Positions 56,394-64,000 of a DNA stretch of 64,000 nt are shown piece by piece. A program made the position numbers and the translations under genes. The DNA comes from Paenibacillus marchantiophytorum (GTDB taxonomy: Bacteria > Bacillota > Bacilli > Paenibacillales > NBRC-103111), in assembly GCF_014640555.1 (NCBI RefSeq), contig NZ_BMHE01000030.1, positions 26,817 through 90,816 on the forward strand, read 5' to 3'. Position 1 is the stretch's first letter. Each line of letters begins with the position of its first letter. The notes below the pieces were generated by a model. It was given only the letters and a program-made list of their open reading frames with translations, ran no database searches and was not told the DNA's origin.

Positions 56394-58006
56394 AGGCTCA
56401 ACGGGCCTTTGTGCACAGCTCTGAATTCTTTGGGGGTCATGCCTGTATTTCTTTTGAAAATCACGCTAAAATACTGCGGATCATTATAGCCCACCTTAGC
56501 GGCTAATTCATAGGTCTTCAGTTGCGAGGCCACCAGCATTTCCTTGGCTTTCTCCAGCCGATGACGGGTTACATACTCCACGAATGTCATGCCTGTGTGG
56601 GGTTTGAATAAAGCGCTGAAGTAGCTCATGCTCATATAGATTTGGTTGCATACCTGCTGAAGCGATAGTTGTTCGTCGGCATAATGCTCATGAATGTAGG
56701 CCACGGCTGCTTCCATCTGAGCTTGGGAAACCTTGATCCGTTTCTCCGTGAGTACTTCCACAAGTTCCAAACATAACGCTTCCAGCCATAGCCGCATATC
56801 ATCTAAGGTCTTCTTCCCATACAGCTCTGCAAAAGAATGATCCCCCAGCACGTTTGCTTCATCATAGCCCGTTTCTTCCAAAACATTCATTAACGCGACG
56901 AGCAGTTTATTCATTTTGCCGTAGCAGCGGTCCATCAAACAACCGGCCTTCTTCATTTCGTTGATCCATTCACATACGGTTTGTGTGACGACGGCTTGAT
57001 CCCCCGTTTTGATCGCTGAGATCAGCCTCTTCTCCATATGCGTGTAGTTAAGGTGATCGAGACTTCTCCCGAATTCCATATCACCGATCGAAATAATTCG
57101 GTTCTTCCCCAGCAAGAAGCGATAATCCAGTGCAGAAATGGCTTCTTGATAAGATTTAGGCAAGTCTCGCAGCTGTCCATAGGTTCGTCCGATGCCCATT
57201 GTAACAGTCATGTTCAAATATTTCTCAATGCTGTGCCTCACGTGCTCGGCAAGTGTCTGGCAAGTCAGCTCGATCTGCGGCAAGTCCCCGGAGAGCAGGG
57301 CAATCAGCTTATCATCCCGTGTGCGGAATACGATGCCACCCTGCTCTTTTTCGGCAATTTCATGCAAAATGTTGTAAGCTGCAAAGCGCAGCAATTCTTC
57401 TTCGGCAGCTTGGTCATTGTAAGCCTCACGATGAAACTCATCGATATCGAGCGCAAGCACCATATAGCCAGGCCCGCTCAGCGAAAGGCCAAACATCTGA
57501 AATTTACGTTCGATTTCAGCTTCCAGGATACGTGAAGTAACCAAGCGCTCAAGAAAGCGCTCTTTGAGCAAGGGCATGCTCTCGTGAAACTGCCTGCGGA
57601 GAAAGCTAACATCCTCTCGCTGCAGTCGCTCCTCATCCAATTCCCCCCTTAATTTACGCAGAAATTCGGTGAATTCCGTGGCGTTAATCGGTTTTAAGAG
57701 ATAATCTTTTACTTTTAATTTAATCGCTTGCTTCGCATACTCGAAGTCCTCATAACCGGTTACAATGACCACCTTAATATCTCTGTAATTCGCCGAAATG
57801 AGTGAGGTAAGCTGCAATCCGTCCATGAATGGCATGCAAATATCCGTGATAACGGCATCCGGCTGCAGCCGCTCCACCGCTTCGTACGCATCTCTGCCGT
57901 TATCGAAATCTCCGACCAATTGAAAGCCGCAGGCGGCCCAATCGGTCTTTCGCTTGATGCCTTCTCTTACTTCATCTTCATCGTCAATTAGGATGATTGT
58001 GTACAT
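56390..58006 (-). CDS. YesN-type AraC-family response regulator
   Basis: A 538-aa regulator. Residues 1-120 are the receiver domain, with Asp55 in VITDICMPFMDG as the phosphoacceptor and DDED at 8-11 as the acidic pocket. A long middle domain (120-430) is typical of YesN proteins. The C-terminal AraC HTH covers about 435-535 (LSLQQVCNQIYMSMSYFSALFKPHTGMTFVEYVTRHRLEKAK; YNDPQYFSVIFKRNTGMTPKEFR). ATG 58006 has GAGGTG 9 nt upstream; the frame extends 9 codons further. Probably activates the RbsABC-type transporter genes that precede it. Confidence 0.93.
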   Translation of the reverse strand: MYTIILIDDEDEVREGIKRKTDWAACGFQLVGDFDNGRDAYEAVERLQPDAVITDICMPFMDGLQLTSLISANYRDIKVVIVTGYEDFEYAKQAIKLKVKDYLLKPINATEFTEFLRKLRGELDEERLQREDVSFLRRQFHESMPLLKERFLERLVTSRILEAEIERKFQMFGLSLSGPGYMVLALDIDEFHREAYNDQAAEEELLRFAAYNILHEIAEKEQGGIVFRTRDDKLIALLSGDLPQIELTCQTLAEHVRHSIEKYLNMTVTMGIGRTYGQLRDLPKSYQEAISALDYRFLLGKNRIISIGDMEFGRSLDHLNYTHMEKRLISAIKTGDQAVVTQTVCEWINEMKKAGCLMDRCYGKMNKLLVALMNVLEETGYDEANVLGDHSFAELYGKKTLDDMRLWLEALCLELVEVLTEKRIKVSQAQMEAAVAYIHEHYADEQLSLQQVCNQIYMSMSYFSALFKPHTGMTFVEYVTRHRLEKAKEMLVASQLKTYELAAKVGYNDPQYFSVIFKRNTGMTPKEFRAVHKGPLSL

Positions 58007-58110
58007 GCGGGATTCACCTCTGATCGATATCAAGCGCTATGTTCATTGTACACAGCCATTCCATGAAATGACAATAGAGGCTGCCCTTTGGGAGCGCAGC
58101 CTCTTTCATT

Positions 58111-59148
58111 TTATTCGTACAGCAGCGGCTTAATATCAGCGGCATCGATATTCGTTTTGTCGTACCAATGGAAGCCTGTATCGATGGATTTGGGCACGGT
58201 TTCTCCTTTAATCGCCTGCACAGCCGCTTTGACTGACCAGTACCCGATGCCGATCGGATCCTGCGTAATGGCACCGGCCATCTTCCCGCTGCGGATCGCA
58301 TCCATCTGCTGCTTGCCGGAATCGTAGCCGATGATGACGATTTTGCCTTCTTTCTTCAGCTCTGACACTGCGTTGATGACACCGATAGCTGAACCTTCAT
58401 TAGCGCCGAAGAAGCCTTTGATATTAGGGTGCGCTTGCACGATAGCCTTGGCCAAATCGGTTGATTTCAGCTGATCGCCGCCGCCATATTGCGTATCAAC
58501 GATTTTGATTTTCGGATATTTCTCTTTGATCCGATTCGTGAAACCATCCCGGCGATCAATCCCCGTACGGCTGGTTTGATCGTGCACGACCAACGCGACC
58601 TCGCCTTCGTTGCCGATGAGCGCAGCCATCTTATCCGCCGCAAGCGCAGCAGCTGCTTTGTTATCGGTGGCGGCAGTCGTCACCGGAATATCACTGTCGA
58701 CACCGGAGTCGAAGCCGATGACGGGAATTTTGCCAGCCTTCGCCTTCTCCAGCAGCGGCGTAGCGGCTTTGCTATCGAGCGCTGCGAAAGCGATCGCAGC
58801 CGGCTTTTTGCCAAGCGCAGCCTGCAGCATTTCAATTTGCTTATCCACTTGGGTTTCTGTTTCAGGACCTTCAAACGTTATTTCGACGTTGAATTCTTTC
58901 GCTGCTTTCTCGGCGCCCTGTTTGACCGCCTGCCAAAATTGGTGCTGAAAGCCTTTGGAAATGACAGGGATATAGATTTTATCTGTCTTCGCTGCCGCAG
59001 GAGCTGCTGTGGATGCTGCCGGGGCGGCGGTTGTCCCCGCTGTTTTGGTCTCTGTTGTTTTGGCACCGCAAGCCCCTAACATCATGGCGGTGACTAGCAA
59101 TAAGGATGAAACTACCGCAAATTTCTTGTTGCGCAATTGTCTTTGCAA
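58111..59148 (-). CDS. Sugar ABC transporter substrate-binding lipoprotein (RbsB-like)
   Basis: A 345-aa type I binding protein. The signal peptide ends in MLGAC with Cys27 lipidated; an Ala/Thr-rich linker follows. Binding-fold motifs include SKGFQHQFWQAVKQGAEKAA, AIAFAALDSKA, IPVIGFDSGVDSDIPVTTAATDN, HDQTSRTGIDRRDGF and IKGFFGANEGSAIGV. Start TTG 59148 has GGGGAG 7 nt upstream. It works with the permease and ATPase upstream. Ribose, xylose, galactose and related sugars are all possible. Confidence 0.92.
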   Translation of the reverse strand: MQRQLRNKKFAVVSSLLLVTAMMLGACGAKTTETKTAGTTAAPAASTAAPAAAKTDKIYIPVISKGFQHQFWQAVKQGAEKAAKEFNVEITFEGPETETQVDKQIEMLQAALGKKPAAIAFAALDSKAATPLLEKAKAGKIPVIGFDSGVDSDIPVTTAATDNKAAAALAADKMAALIGNEGEVALVVHDQTSRTGIDRRDGFTNRIKEKYPKIKIVDTQYGGGDQLKSTDLAKAIVQAHPNIKGFFGANEGSAIGVINAVSELKKEGKIVIIGYDSGKQQMDAIRSGKMAGAITQDPIGIGYWSVKAAVQAIKGETVPKSIDTGFHWYDKTNIDAADIKPLLYE

Positions 59149-59212
59149 GTTCGATCTCCCCTAACGTTTCATTTTGGTGTGTATGTGACTCCATCTCGGA
59201 GCAGATACCAGC

Positions 59213-60214
59213 TTATTTCTTGCGGCGCCGCATCATATCTGCGTACACCGCCAGAACAACGACGATGCCAACGATAACGGTTTGCCATTCTTGCTTTACA
59301 GACAAGATGCGGAGCCCGTTGGTCAGCACGCTCATGATGAGCGCTCCGATAACGGTTCCGAGAATGGAACCTTTGCCGCCGCTTAGGGATGTGCCGCCGA
59401 TGACAACGGCGGCGATCGCTTCCAGCTCATAGCCGGAGCCAAGGGCTGGCTGAGCGGAGTTCAGCCGGGAAGCCATCATGATGCCGGCGAGACCGCTGAA
59501 TAATCCGGTCAGCGAGTAGATCACGATCTTCCAGTAATCCACATTCACGCCGGAAAGCCTCGTGGATTCCTCATTGCTGCCTAAGGCGAAGTTATAACGT
59601 CCGATAATCGTCTTGGATAACAGAATGCTCGCAATAATGGCAGCTCCGAAGAAAACTAGAATGGCATTCGGAATTTCGAGACCGGGTATCACTTTGCTGA
59701 TGATAGAACCCATCGAAATCTGCGAAAAGGCAGGCGTGTCGTTAAAATAAATCGGTTTCGTTCCCGAAATAACCAAGGACAAGCCTTTGGTCACCATCAT
59801 CATGGCCAGCGTAGCGATAAATGGCGGGATTTTCATTTTGGCGACGAGCAGGCCACTGATCAGGCCGCAGACAGCGCCGGTGAGAATGCCGCCTACGATG
59901 CCCAGCGGCATGGGCATGTGCCACGTCGTAATAATCACGCCGGCCATGACGGACGAGAAGGTCATCACGGTTCCGACTGCCAGATCGATACCGGAAGTAA
60001 TGATGACGAAAGTCGAGCCCAGTGCCAGTACGCCGATTACAGCCGTAGAGAGCATGATCGCGACGAGATTGTCGAACTGAAAGAAATTGCTTGAAGCGGC
60101 TGAGAAAATGATCATTAAGATAATTAAACTTGCGAAAGCGAGCAGTTTCTGGGCAGCTCCCGTTTGGCTGCGTATGGTTGGGACTATTTTTTTACTTTCC
60201 AGCCATGTTGACAT
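59213..60214 (-). CDS. Sugar ABC transporter permease (RbsC-like)
   Basis: A 333-aa inner-membrane permease of the ribose/xylose/galactoside family with about ten hydrophobic segments. Typical features: ITSGIDLAVGTVMTFSSVMAGVI, PIYFNDTPAFSQI, the ATPase-coupling stretch NEESTRLSGVNVDYWKI, and VIGGTSLSGGKGSILGTVIGALIMSVLTNGL. Both cytoplasmic ends are Lys/Arg-rich (RRRKK at the C-terminus). It lies 36 bp after the ATPase gene. Confidence 0.94.
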   Translation of the reverse strand: MSTWLESKKIVPTIRSQTGAAQKLLAFASLIILMIIFSAASSNFFQFDNLVAIMLSTAVIGVLALGSTFVIITSGIDLAVGTVMTFSSVMAGVIITTWHMPMPLGIVGGILTGAVCGLISGLLVAKMKIPPFIATLAMMMVTKGLSLVISGTKPIYFNDTPAFSQISMGSIISKVIPGLEIPNAILVFFGAAIIASILLSKTIIGRYNFALGSNEESTRLSGVNVDYWKIVIYSLTGLFSGLAGIMMASRLNSAQPALGSGYELEAIAAVVIGGTSLSGGKGSILGTVIGALIMSVLTNGLRILSVKQEWQTVIVGIVVVLAVYADMMRRRKK

Positions 60215-60250
60215 AAGATTCCTCCTAGAATTCCTCCTGAACTATTTCGA

Positions 60251-61753
60251 CTAACTAATCCGCATCGTTGCGTAGGTCATGATGGCTTCCTGTGTAGCAT
60301 CTCGCCGATTCAATTCGCCCGTGATCCGCCCTTCACACATCACCATGATGCGATGACTCATTCGTAATATTTCCGGCAGCTCGGATGAAATCATAATGAT
60401 CGATTTCCCCTGTGCGGCCAGCTCATCCAGCAGCTTATAAATCTCTGTCTTCGCCCCAACATCAATGCCTCGCGTGGGTTCGTCGAAAATCAGAATATCG
60501 CAATCGCGCAGCAGCCATTTGCCTATAACCACCTTCTGCTGATTGCCGCCTGACAGAAATTTCACTTGTTGATGAATGCTTGGCGTCTTAATTTGAAGCG
60601 CTTCCACGAAGTGTGAGGCAGAATGATCCATTTTAACGTCGTTCATCCACCCCAACATTCGCTTTACCTTGCGGTAAGAAGCAATTGCAATGTTCGTCTT
60701 TACATCCATATCGACCATCAGCCCAAATCGCTTGCGGTCCTCGGATAAATAGCCTATCCCGTGCTTCACGGCATCATGCGGGGCTTTGATCTGTACGCTG
60801 TGCCCGTGGATGAGAAGCTCGCCGGAGTCAATCGGATCGGCTCCGAATATCGCTCTGGCTACTTCCGTTCTGCCCGCTCCCATCAAGCCCGCGAAGCCGA
60901 GAATTTCGCCTTTCGCCAGATGAAAGCTGACATCTTTGACCGCAGAACCGCGGTTTAGATGTTTGACTTCGAGCACCTTAATCTTCGAAGCTTCGATCTC
61001 TTGCTGCTCGGAGGAGACGAACAGTTCGCGTCCTACCATCATCTTGATAATTTGATCAATGGAGGTATCTTGGGTCCGCACCGTATCGATATAGCAGCCA
61101 TCGCGCATCACCGTGATCCGATCCGTTATTCGCTTGAGCTCTTCCATCCGATGTGAAATATAGACAATGCCCACACCGCGCCGTTTCAGCTGCCCAATGA
61201 TGCGAAACAGTTCTTCGATCTCCGCATTCGTAAGCGCAGCCGTCGGTTCATCCATAATGAGCACTTCCGACTGGAAGGATAAGGCTTTGGCAATCTCCAC
61301 CATTTGCTGCTTCGCCACGGTCAGCTCGGACACTCTGGTCCGGGGATCCAGTTGGAGATTCATCTCACTTAGGAGCCGTTGCGCCTGCTCATTCAGCTTC
61401 CGATCATCAACGAACAGCTTCATGCCCTTTCTCGGCTCTCGGCCGATAAATATATTCTGGGCAATCGTCAAATCCGGCATTAAATTGAGTTCTTGATGAA
61501 TCATCGAAATGCCCAGCTGCTGAGCTGCTCGCGTATTGGGCAAGTTCACTTCCTTGCCTTTGAACAAGATACGGCCTTCATCTTTCTGATAGACACCCGT
61601 GGCAATCTTCATCAACGTAGATTTCCCAGCGCCATTCTCGCCGACAAGCGCATGCACTTCACCAGCAGCTAACTCTAGGCGACATTGATGGAGGGCGTGT
61701 ACGCCCGGAAAATGCTTCTCAATTCCTTCCATACGAACTAGGAACTCACTCAT
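60251..61753 (-). CDS. Sugar ABC transporter ATPase with two nucleotide-binding domains (RbsA-like)
   Basis: A 500-aa cytoplasmic protein made of two ABC domains. Domain 1: Walker A GENGAGKST, signature-region LTVAKQQMVEIAKAL, Walker B VLIMDEPTAAL. Domain 2: degenerate Walker A GLMGAGRTEVAR, signature LSGGNQQKVVIGKWL, Walker B ILIFDEPTRGIDVG. The degenerate second Walker A is normal for RbsA/MglA/XylG. ATG 61753 has GAGGTG upstream; the frame extends 9 codons. First gene of the long operon. Confidence 0.94.
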   Translation of the reverse strand: MSEFLVRMEGIEKHFPGVHALHQCRLELAAGEVHALVGENGAGKSTLMKIATGVYQKDEGRILFKGKEVNLPNTRAAQQLGISMIHQELNLMPDLTIAQNIFIGREPRKGMKLFVDDRKLNEQAQRLLSEMNLQLDPRTRVSELTVAKQQMVEIAKALSFQSEVLIMDEPTAALTNAEIEELFRIIGQLKRRGVGIVYISHRMEELKRITDRITVMRDGCYIDTVRTQDTSIDQIIKMMVGRELFVSSEQQEIEASKIKVLEVKHLNRGSAVKDVSFHLAKGEILGFAGLMGAGRTEVARAIFGADPIDSGELLIHGHSVQIKAPHDAVKHGIGYLSEDRKRFGLMVDMDVKTNIAIASYRKVKRMLGWMNDVKMDHSASHFVEALQIKTPSIHQQVKFLSGGNQQKVVIGKWLLRDCDILIFDEPTRGIDVGAKTEIYKLLDELAAQGKSIIMISSELPEILRMSHRIMVMCEGRITGELNRRDATQEAIMTYATMRIS

Positions 61754-61798
61754 GACCTCACCTCGTACCTCGTCATTCATCTTCTGTGATATAACGCT

Positions 61799-61854
61799 AT
61801 TGTATCTTCTATTTACTGGAAAAAGAGTGGATAAATCTCTTCAAAAACGTTGAA
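61799..61854 (-). promoter_or_regulatory. Putative promoter and activator site of the sugar operon
   Basis: Leftward -10 TACAAT (61799-61804, minus strand); no good -35. A 5+5+5 inverted repeat TTCAAAAACGTTGAA (61840-61854) lies 36-50 bp upstream of the -10, where an AraC-type activator such as the YesN-like regulator would bind. The weak -35 fits activator dependence. Confidence 0.4.
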
Positions 61855-61876
61855 ATTCCTCTGATTATGCAGCACA

Positions 61877-61916
61877 CAAAAGAACCCGCCAGCAGAAAAT
61901 CTCTGTCGGGTTTCTT
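61877..61916 (-). terminator. Terminator after polysaccharide deacetylase gene
   Basis: Minus strand AGAAACCCG / CGGGTTCTTTTG stem with an inner CAG-CTG pair, then TTTT. It overlaps the stop codon region. Confidence 0.7.
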
Positions 61917-62814
61917 ATGGGGTCAAAAATTGAAAAGTAAACGAGGATCTATTTAATGTGTCAAAATGGAACCCAGCCGCTTGCAGCTTACGGATCACAA
62001 TGGGCAGTGCTTCTACAGTGGTCGTCTTGTACGTATTGTCGTGCATAAGTACGATTATTCGCTTTTTACCTCGGCTTGCGCTCAGCACAGAGTCAATAAT
62101 CATGTCTCTCTCCTGTACAGGAGCCGCCGCATCCGTCGAGCTAACGTTCCAGTCAAAATACTGGTAGCCCTCGTCTCTCACCTCGGCCGTCACCTTGCTC
62201 ATGACGTCCCTGCCACCGGCCTTCCGGCTCAAATGATTGTTCGAACCGCCTGGAAACCGTAAAATATCAGGTCGATACCCGACCGTCTCCTCCAGCAGTC
62301 GATCCAGCTTGCGCACATCCTTCATGAAAGCTTCAGGGGATTTATAAATACGGTTATAATCATGCGAATACGTATGATTCCCAAGCGCATGGCCATCCGC
62401 AGCGATTTCTCTATAAAGCGATTTCCCTTCGCTCGTTTCTGTGCCTATGACGAAGAAAGTCGCCCTTGCCCCAAAGGTTTTTAAAATATGCAGAATCTTC
62501 CTCGTACTCGCGGAAGGTCCGTCATCGAAGGTCAAATAGGCGATTTTATCCGCAACAGGAGGAGGCGAGTGTGGAGGCCCTGTGTAAAAATGCCTCGTCT
62601 CCACGATGGCTTTATCTAAATCATCCACCACCTCCTCTTTCGATGTCGGGGTCTGGCTGCCGCTGGAGTCGATGCTTGCCGTTTCTCCTGACAATTGTTT
62701 TGGAACCTGCTTGGCTTGCTCCGTATGGATTTGTTCAGTCGAGCATCCAACTAAATTGGCGCTAATTATTAACCCCATCACATACATACCTGATCTGCGT
62801 ATCTGAACCCCCAT
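61915..62814 (-). CDS. Polysaccharide deacetylase lipoprotein (NodB domain)
   Basis: Zn-dependent de-N-acetylase of wall or capsule sugars. In 299 aa: a lipoprotein signal (MYVMGLIISANLVGC, Cys24), a Ser/Thr/Glu-rich linker to about 85, and a NodB domain with motif 1 TFDDGPS, motif 2 HTYSHDYN (His-x3-His), motif 3 RFPGGSNN, motif 4 YFDWNVSSTDA and motif 5 IVLMHDN. All catalytic residues are present. Likely substrates are peptidoglycan GlcNAc/MurNAc or a surface polymer. GGGGGAG precedes the ATG. Confidence 0.92.
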   Translation of the reverse strand: MGVQIRRSGMYVMGLIISANLVGCSTEQIHTEQAKQVPKQLSGETASIDSSGSQTPTSKEEVVDDLDKAIVETRHFYTGPPHSPPPVADKIAYLTFDDGPSASTRKILHILKTFGARATFFVIGTETSEGKSLYREIAADGHALGNHTYSHDYNRIYKSPEAFMKDVRKLDRLLEETVGYRPDILRFPGGSNNHLSRKAGGRDVMSKVTAEVRDEGYQYFDWNVSSTDAAAPVQERDMIIDSVLSASRGKKRIIVLMHDNTYKTTTVEALPIVIRKLQAAGFHFDTLNRSSFTFQFLTP

Positions 62815-62951
62815 CCAAGCTCCCCCTCTTCTTGCAAATCCTGAGCTTTTTTAGTATGGCTTTTCTCGCTTTCGACATTAAAACCAATATTTCCCGGGAA
62901 ATCTGCAGGATTAGCCCTTTTTGCCACCCGACTTTAACCATAGAACGAAAG

Positions 62952-62997
62952 AAGAACGCATGAACATGAAGTAAGGACTTCATGTTCATGCGTTCTT
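62952..62997. terminator. Perfect 21-bp hairpin with AAGG loop
   Basis: Arms at 62952-62972 and 62977-62997 are fully complementary, with a 4-nt loop. It lies downstream of the DoxX gene on the minus strand and is followed there by TTCTTCTTTC, so it can terminate that gene. Such a long stem without any mismatch is unusual for a terminator. Confidence 0.7.
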
Positions 62998-63047
62998 TAG
63001 ACTTCGTCTTCAACTATTTTCATAAGAAAGGGATTTACAATTACTTT

Positions 63048-63569
63048 TCACGATGGAGCATGCAGGGAAGTTTTCCCGATTCGGAAGAGGGTTCGGAAGC
63101 TCTTACGAGTCAAAGGAATAACCCAGTAATCCCCGCCGAATCGACCTGCGTTCATACCCGCTGCCAAGATAAAGAATTGAAGAAGAATTAAATTGGGATT
63201 GCTGCTGATCGCTCCGGCGAACAAATAATTGAAGTTCATAATGATGCCCATTAAAGCTGCGAAAGTCGTGAGAGTACCTGTGATTAAACCAATACCCACA
63301 AGTAACTCCCCCCATGGAACTAGGAAATTAAAGAAATCTACCTGAGGCAGCGCAAAACCTTGCAGGAAATCTCCGAACCATTGTTGAACGACGGGTTTTT
63401 CTCCATCTGCTTTGGCAATTCCCCCTTTGATAAAACCAGAAGCATCGAATGGCTTGTCTCCTGATAGCTTCCCCCACCCCGCTGAAAGAAATTTCCATCC
63501 CACATACAGACGAAGCATGATAAAGAGTCCTGCGGCTGCCCAGCTGTTTCGTAACCAATTCATCATCAT
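63048..63569 (-). CDS. DoxX/DoxD family membrane protein
   Basis: A 173-aa protein with four membrane helices. N-terminal RNSWAAAGLFIMLRLYVGWKFLSAGWGKLSG is typical of the DoxX group; WGELLVGIGLITGTLTTFAALMGIIMNFNYLFAG and LILLQFFILAAGMNAGRFGGDYWVIP complete it. The residues between helices 1 and 2 (FIKGGIAKADGEKPVVQQWFGDFLQ) match the thiosulfate:quinone-oxidoreductase-DoxD-like subset. Family members are linked with redox or sulfur stress, but the biochemical role is not settled. GGAGGG lies upstream of ATG 63569; other ATG codons are adjacent. Confidence 0.85.
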   Translation of the reverse strand: MMMNWLRNSWAAAGLFIMLRLYVGWKFLSAGWGKLSGDKPFDASGFIKGGIAKADGEKPVVQQWFGDFLQGFALPQVDFFNFLVPWGELLVGIGLITGTLTTFAALMGIIMNFNYLFAGAISSNPNLILLQFFILAAGMNAGRFGGDYWVIPLTRKSFRTLFRIGKTSLHAPS

Positions 63570-64000
63570 TAATCCCTCCAAATTAAAATATTCGATCCTA
63601 GTACCTAAGAACTCTGATTACTACTTAACTACCTCCTAAATTAGACATTAATGCATTTAATATACAATTAAAACCTTTTTTTGTAAACTATTTCTTAAAG
63701 ATACATTTACAACACGAGACCTTGAGCGTGTCAACGCCCGCTCCGTTTACGACTTAAGATAAACGGCTTCACCGCCCTGATAGATCCGTCTCTTGTTAGC
63801 AGCAAAACCTAGCAAGGGAACTAGGGGACGCTAATTAGGCAAAAAGTAGGCATGCGAGGGTAATAGCGGAACTACAGAGACCGTCGATTAACTCCTTAAA
63901 TTTACCAAACATACTCGGGAGGGGTAGGTTTCGTCTATTCCTCTCCCCCCCCAATGAAACCCCCGAATTTACTTTAAAATGACTATTTATCTCCTGTTTT
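63570..64000. other. Right-end intergenic region
   Basis: AT-rich upstream region of the DoxX gene, then a partial copy of the dispersed repeat (63814-63903). From 63904 to the window end I see no gene; a C-run (about 63942-63951) is the only feature. Confidence 0.6.
63814..63903. repeat. Dispersed repeat, copy C (left half only)
   Basis: AAGGGAACT...GACGCTAATTAGGC, GCATGCGAGGGTAATAGC and GGAACTACAG follow copy B closely. Modules GGAACTAGGG (63817) and GGAACTACAG (63868) are again 51 bp apart. The inverted right half is missing; sequence similarity stops near 63903. Confidence 0.75.

Overview
The window is chromosomal DNA from an endospore-forming Firmicute, most likely a Paenibacillus or close relative. 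Indicators are a SleB/CwlJ-type cortex hydrolase, a FabI with Bacillus-type neighbours, a bacilliredoxin, HelD, a YesM/YesN two-component system beside a sugar ABC transporter, an ECF sigma factor with a DUF4179 anti-sigma protein, and strong AGGAGG-type ribosome binding sites. There is no phage, insertion sequence, tRNA, rRNA or CRISPR array in view. Genes are mostly housekeeping or regulatory.

Layout. 1-6.3 kb: the 3' end of hemL, a 1.1 kb gene-free stretch, and a large solitary gltB. 6.4-7.1 kb: an array of eight 80-bp hairpin repeats that runs into the 3' end of helD (7.05-9.45 kb). 9.5-20.4 kb: a candidate small RNA, a VOC-DinB fusion, a kdgK-eda pair, an inositol-phosphatase gene, fabI, uvsE, a TetR/MFS divergent pair, ddl and an Amidase_6-type protein. 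20.4-28.5 kb: aconitase, SleB, a second repeat array, a candidate structured RNA, a CDF exporter, an IclR regulator and a membrane-anchored hydrolase. 28.5-35.7 kb: a dNTPase, folE, a TetR regulator, and a DUF402-lepB-queG-HD-GYP operon. 36-46.6 kb: an MFS pump, a DJ-1 fusion with a DUF2306 membrane protein under a TetR regulator, a PAS histidine kinase, sodA, a Crp/Fnr regulator, mutY and a lipoprotein cytochrome c. 46.6-52 kb: acpS, an aldo-keto reductase, nadE, bacilliredoxin, and a sigma/anti-sigma pair. 52.3-61.8 kb: a long leftward sugar-uptake and sugar-sensing operon (RbsA, RbsC, RbsB, YesN, YesM, membrane-anchored binding protein) with two trailing genes. 61.9-63.6 kb: a lipoprotein polysaccharide deacetylase and DoxX.

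How genes work together. KDG kinase and KDPG aldolase form the lower pectin/uronate pathway behind one promoter flanked by LacI-like operator sites. The aconitase leader and the IclR gene share a near-identical 18-bp inverted repeat, which predicts that this IclR regulator controls itself and aconitase. The 53.6-61.8 kb operon joins a sugar importer to a binding-protein/kinase/response-regulator sensor.

The most unusual signal is in the gaps between genes. Several intergenic repeat families with unrelated sequences share one geometry: short hairpin-like modules 50-52 bp apart, grouped in pairs, with about 61-64 bp between pairs (75 bp in one weaker case). The period is about 113 bp. This is seen at 24.6-25.1, 20.4-20.6, 45.9-46.05, 43.7, 52.0, 63.8 and probably 0.7-0.9 kb. 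I know of no described element with this property. All coordinates and motifs were read by eye; no alignment, folding or database search was run.
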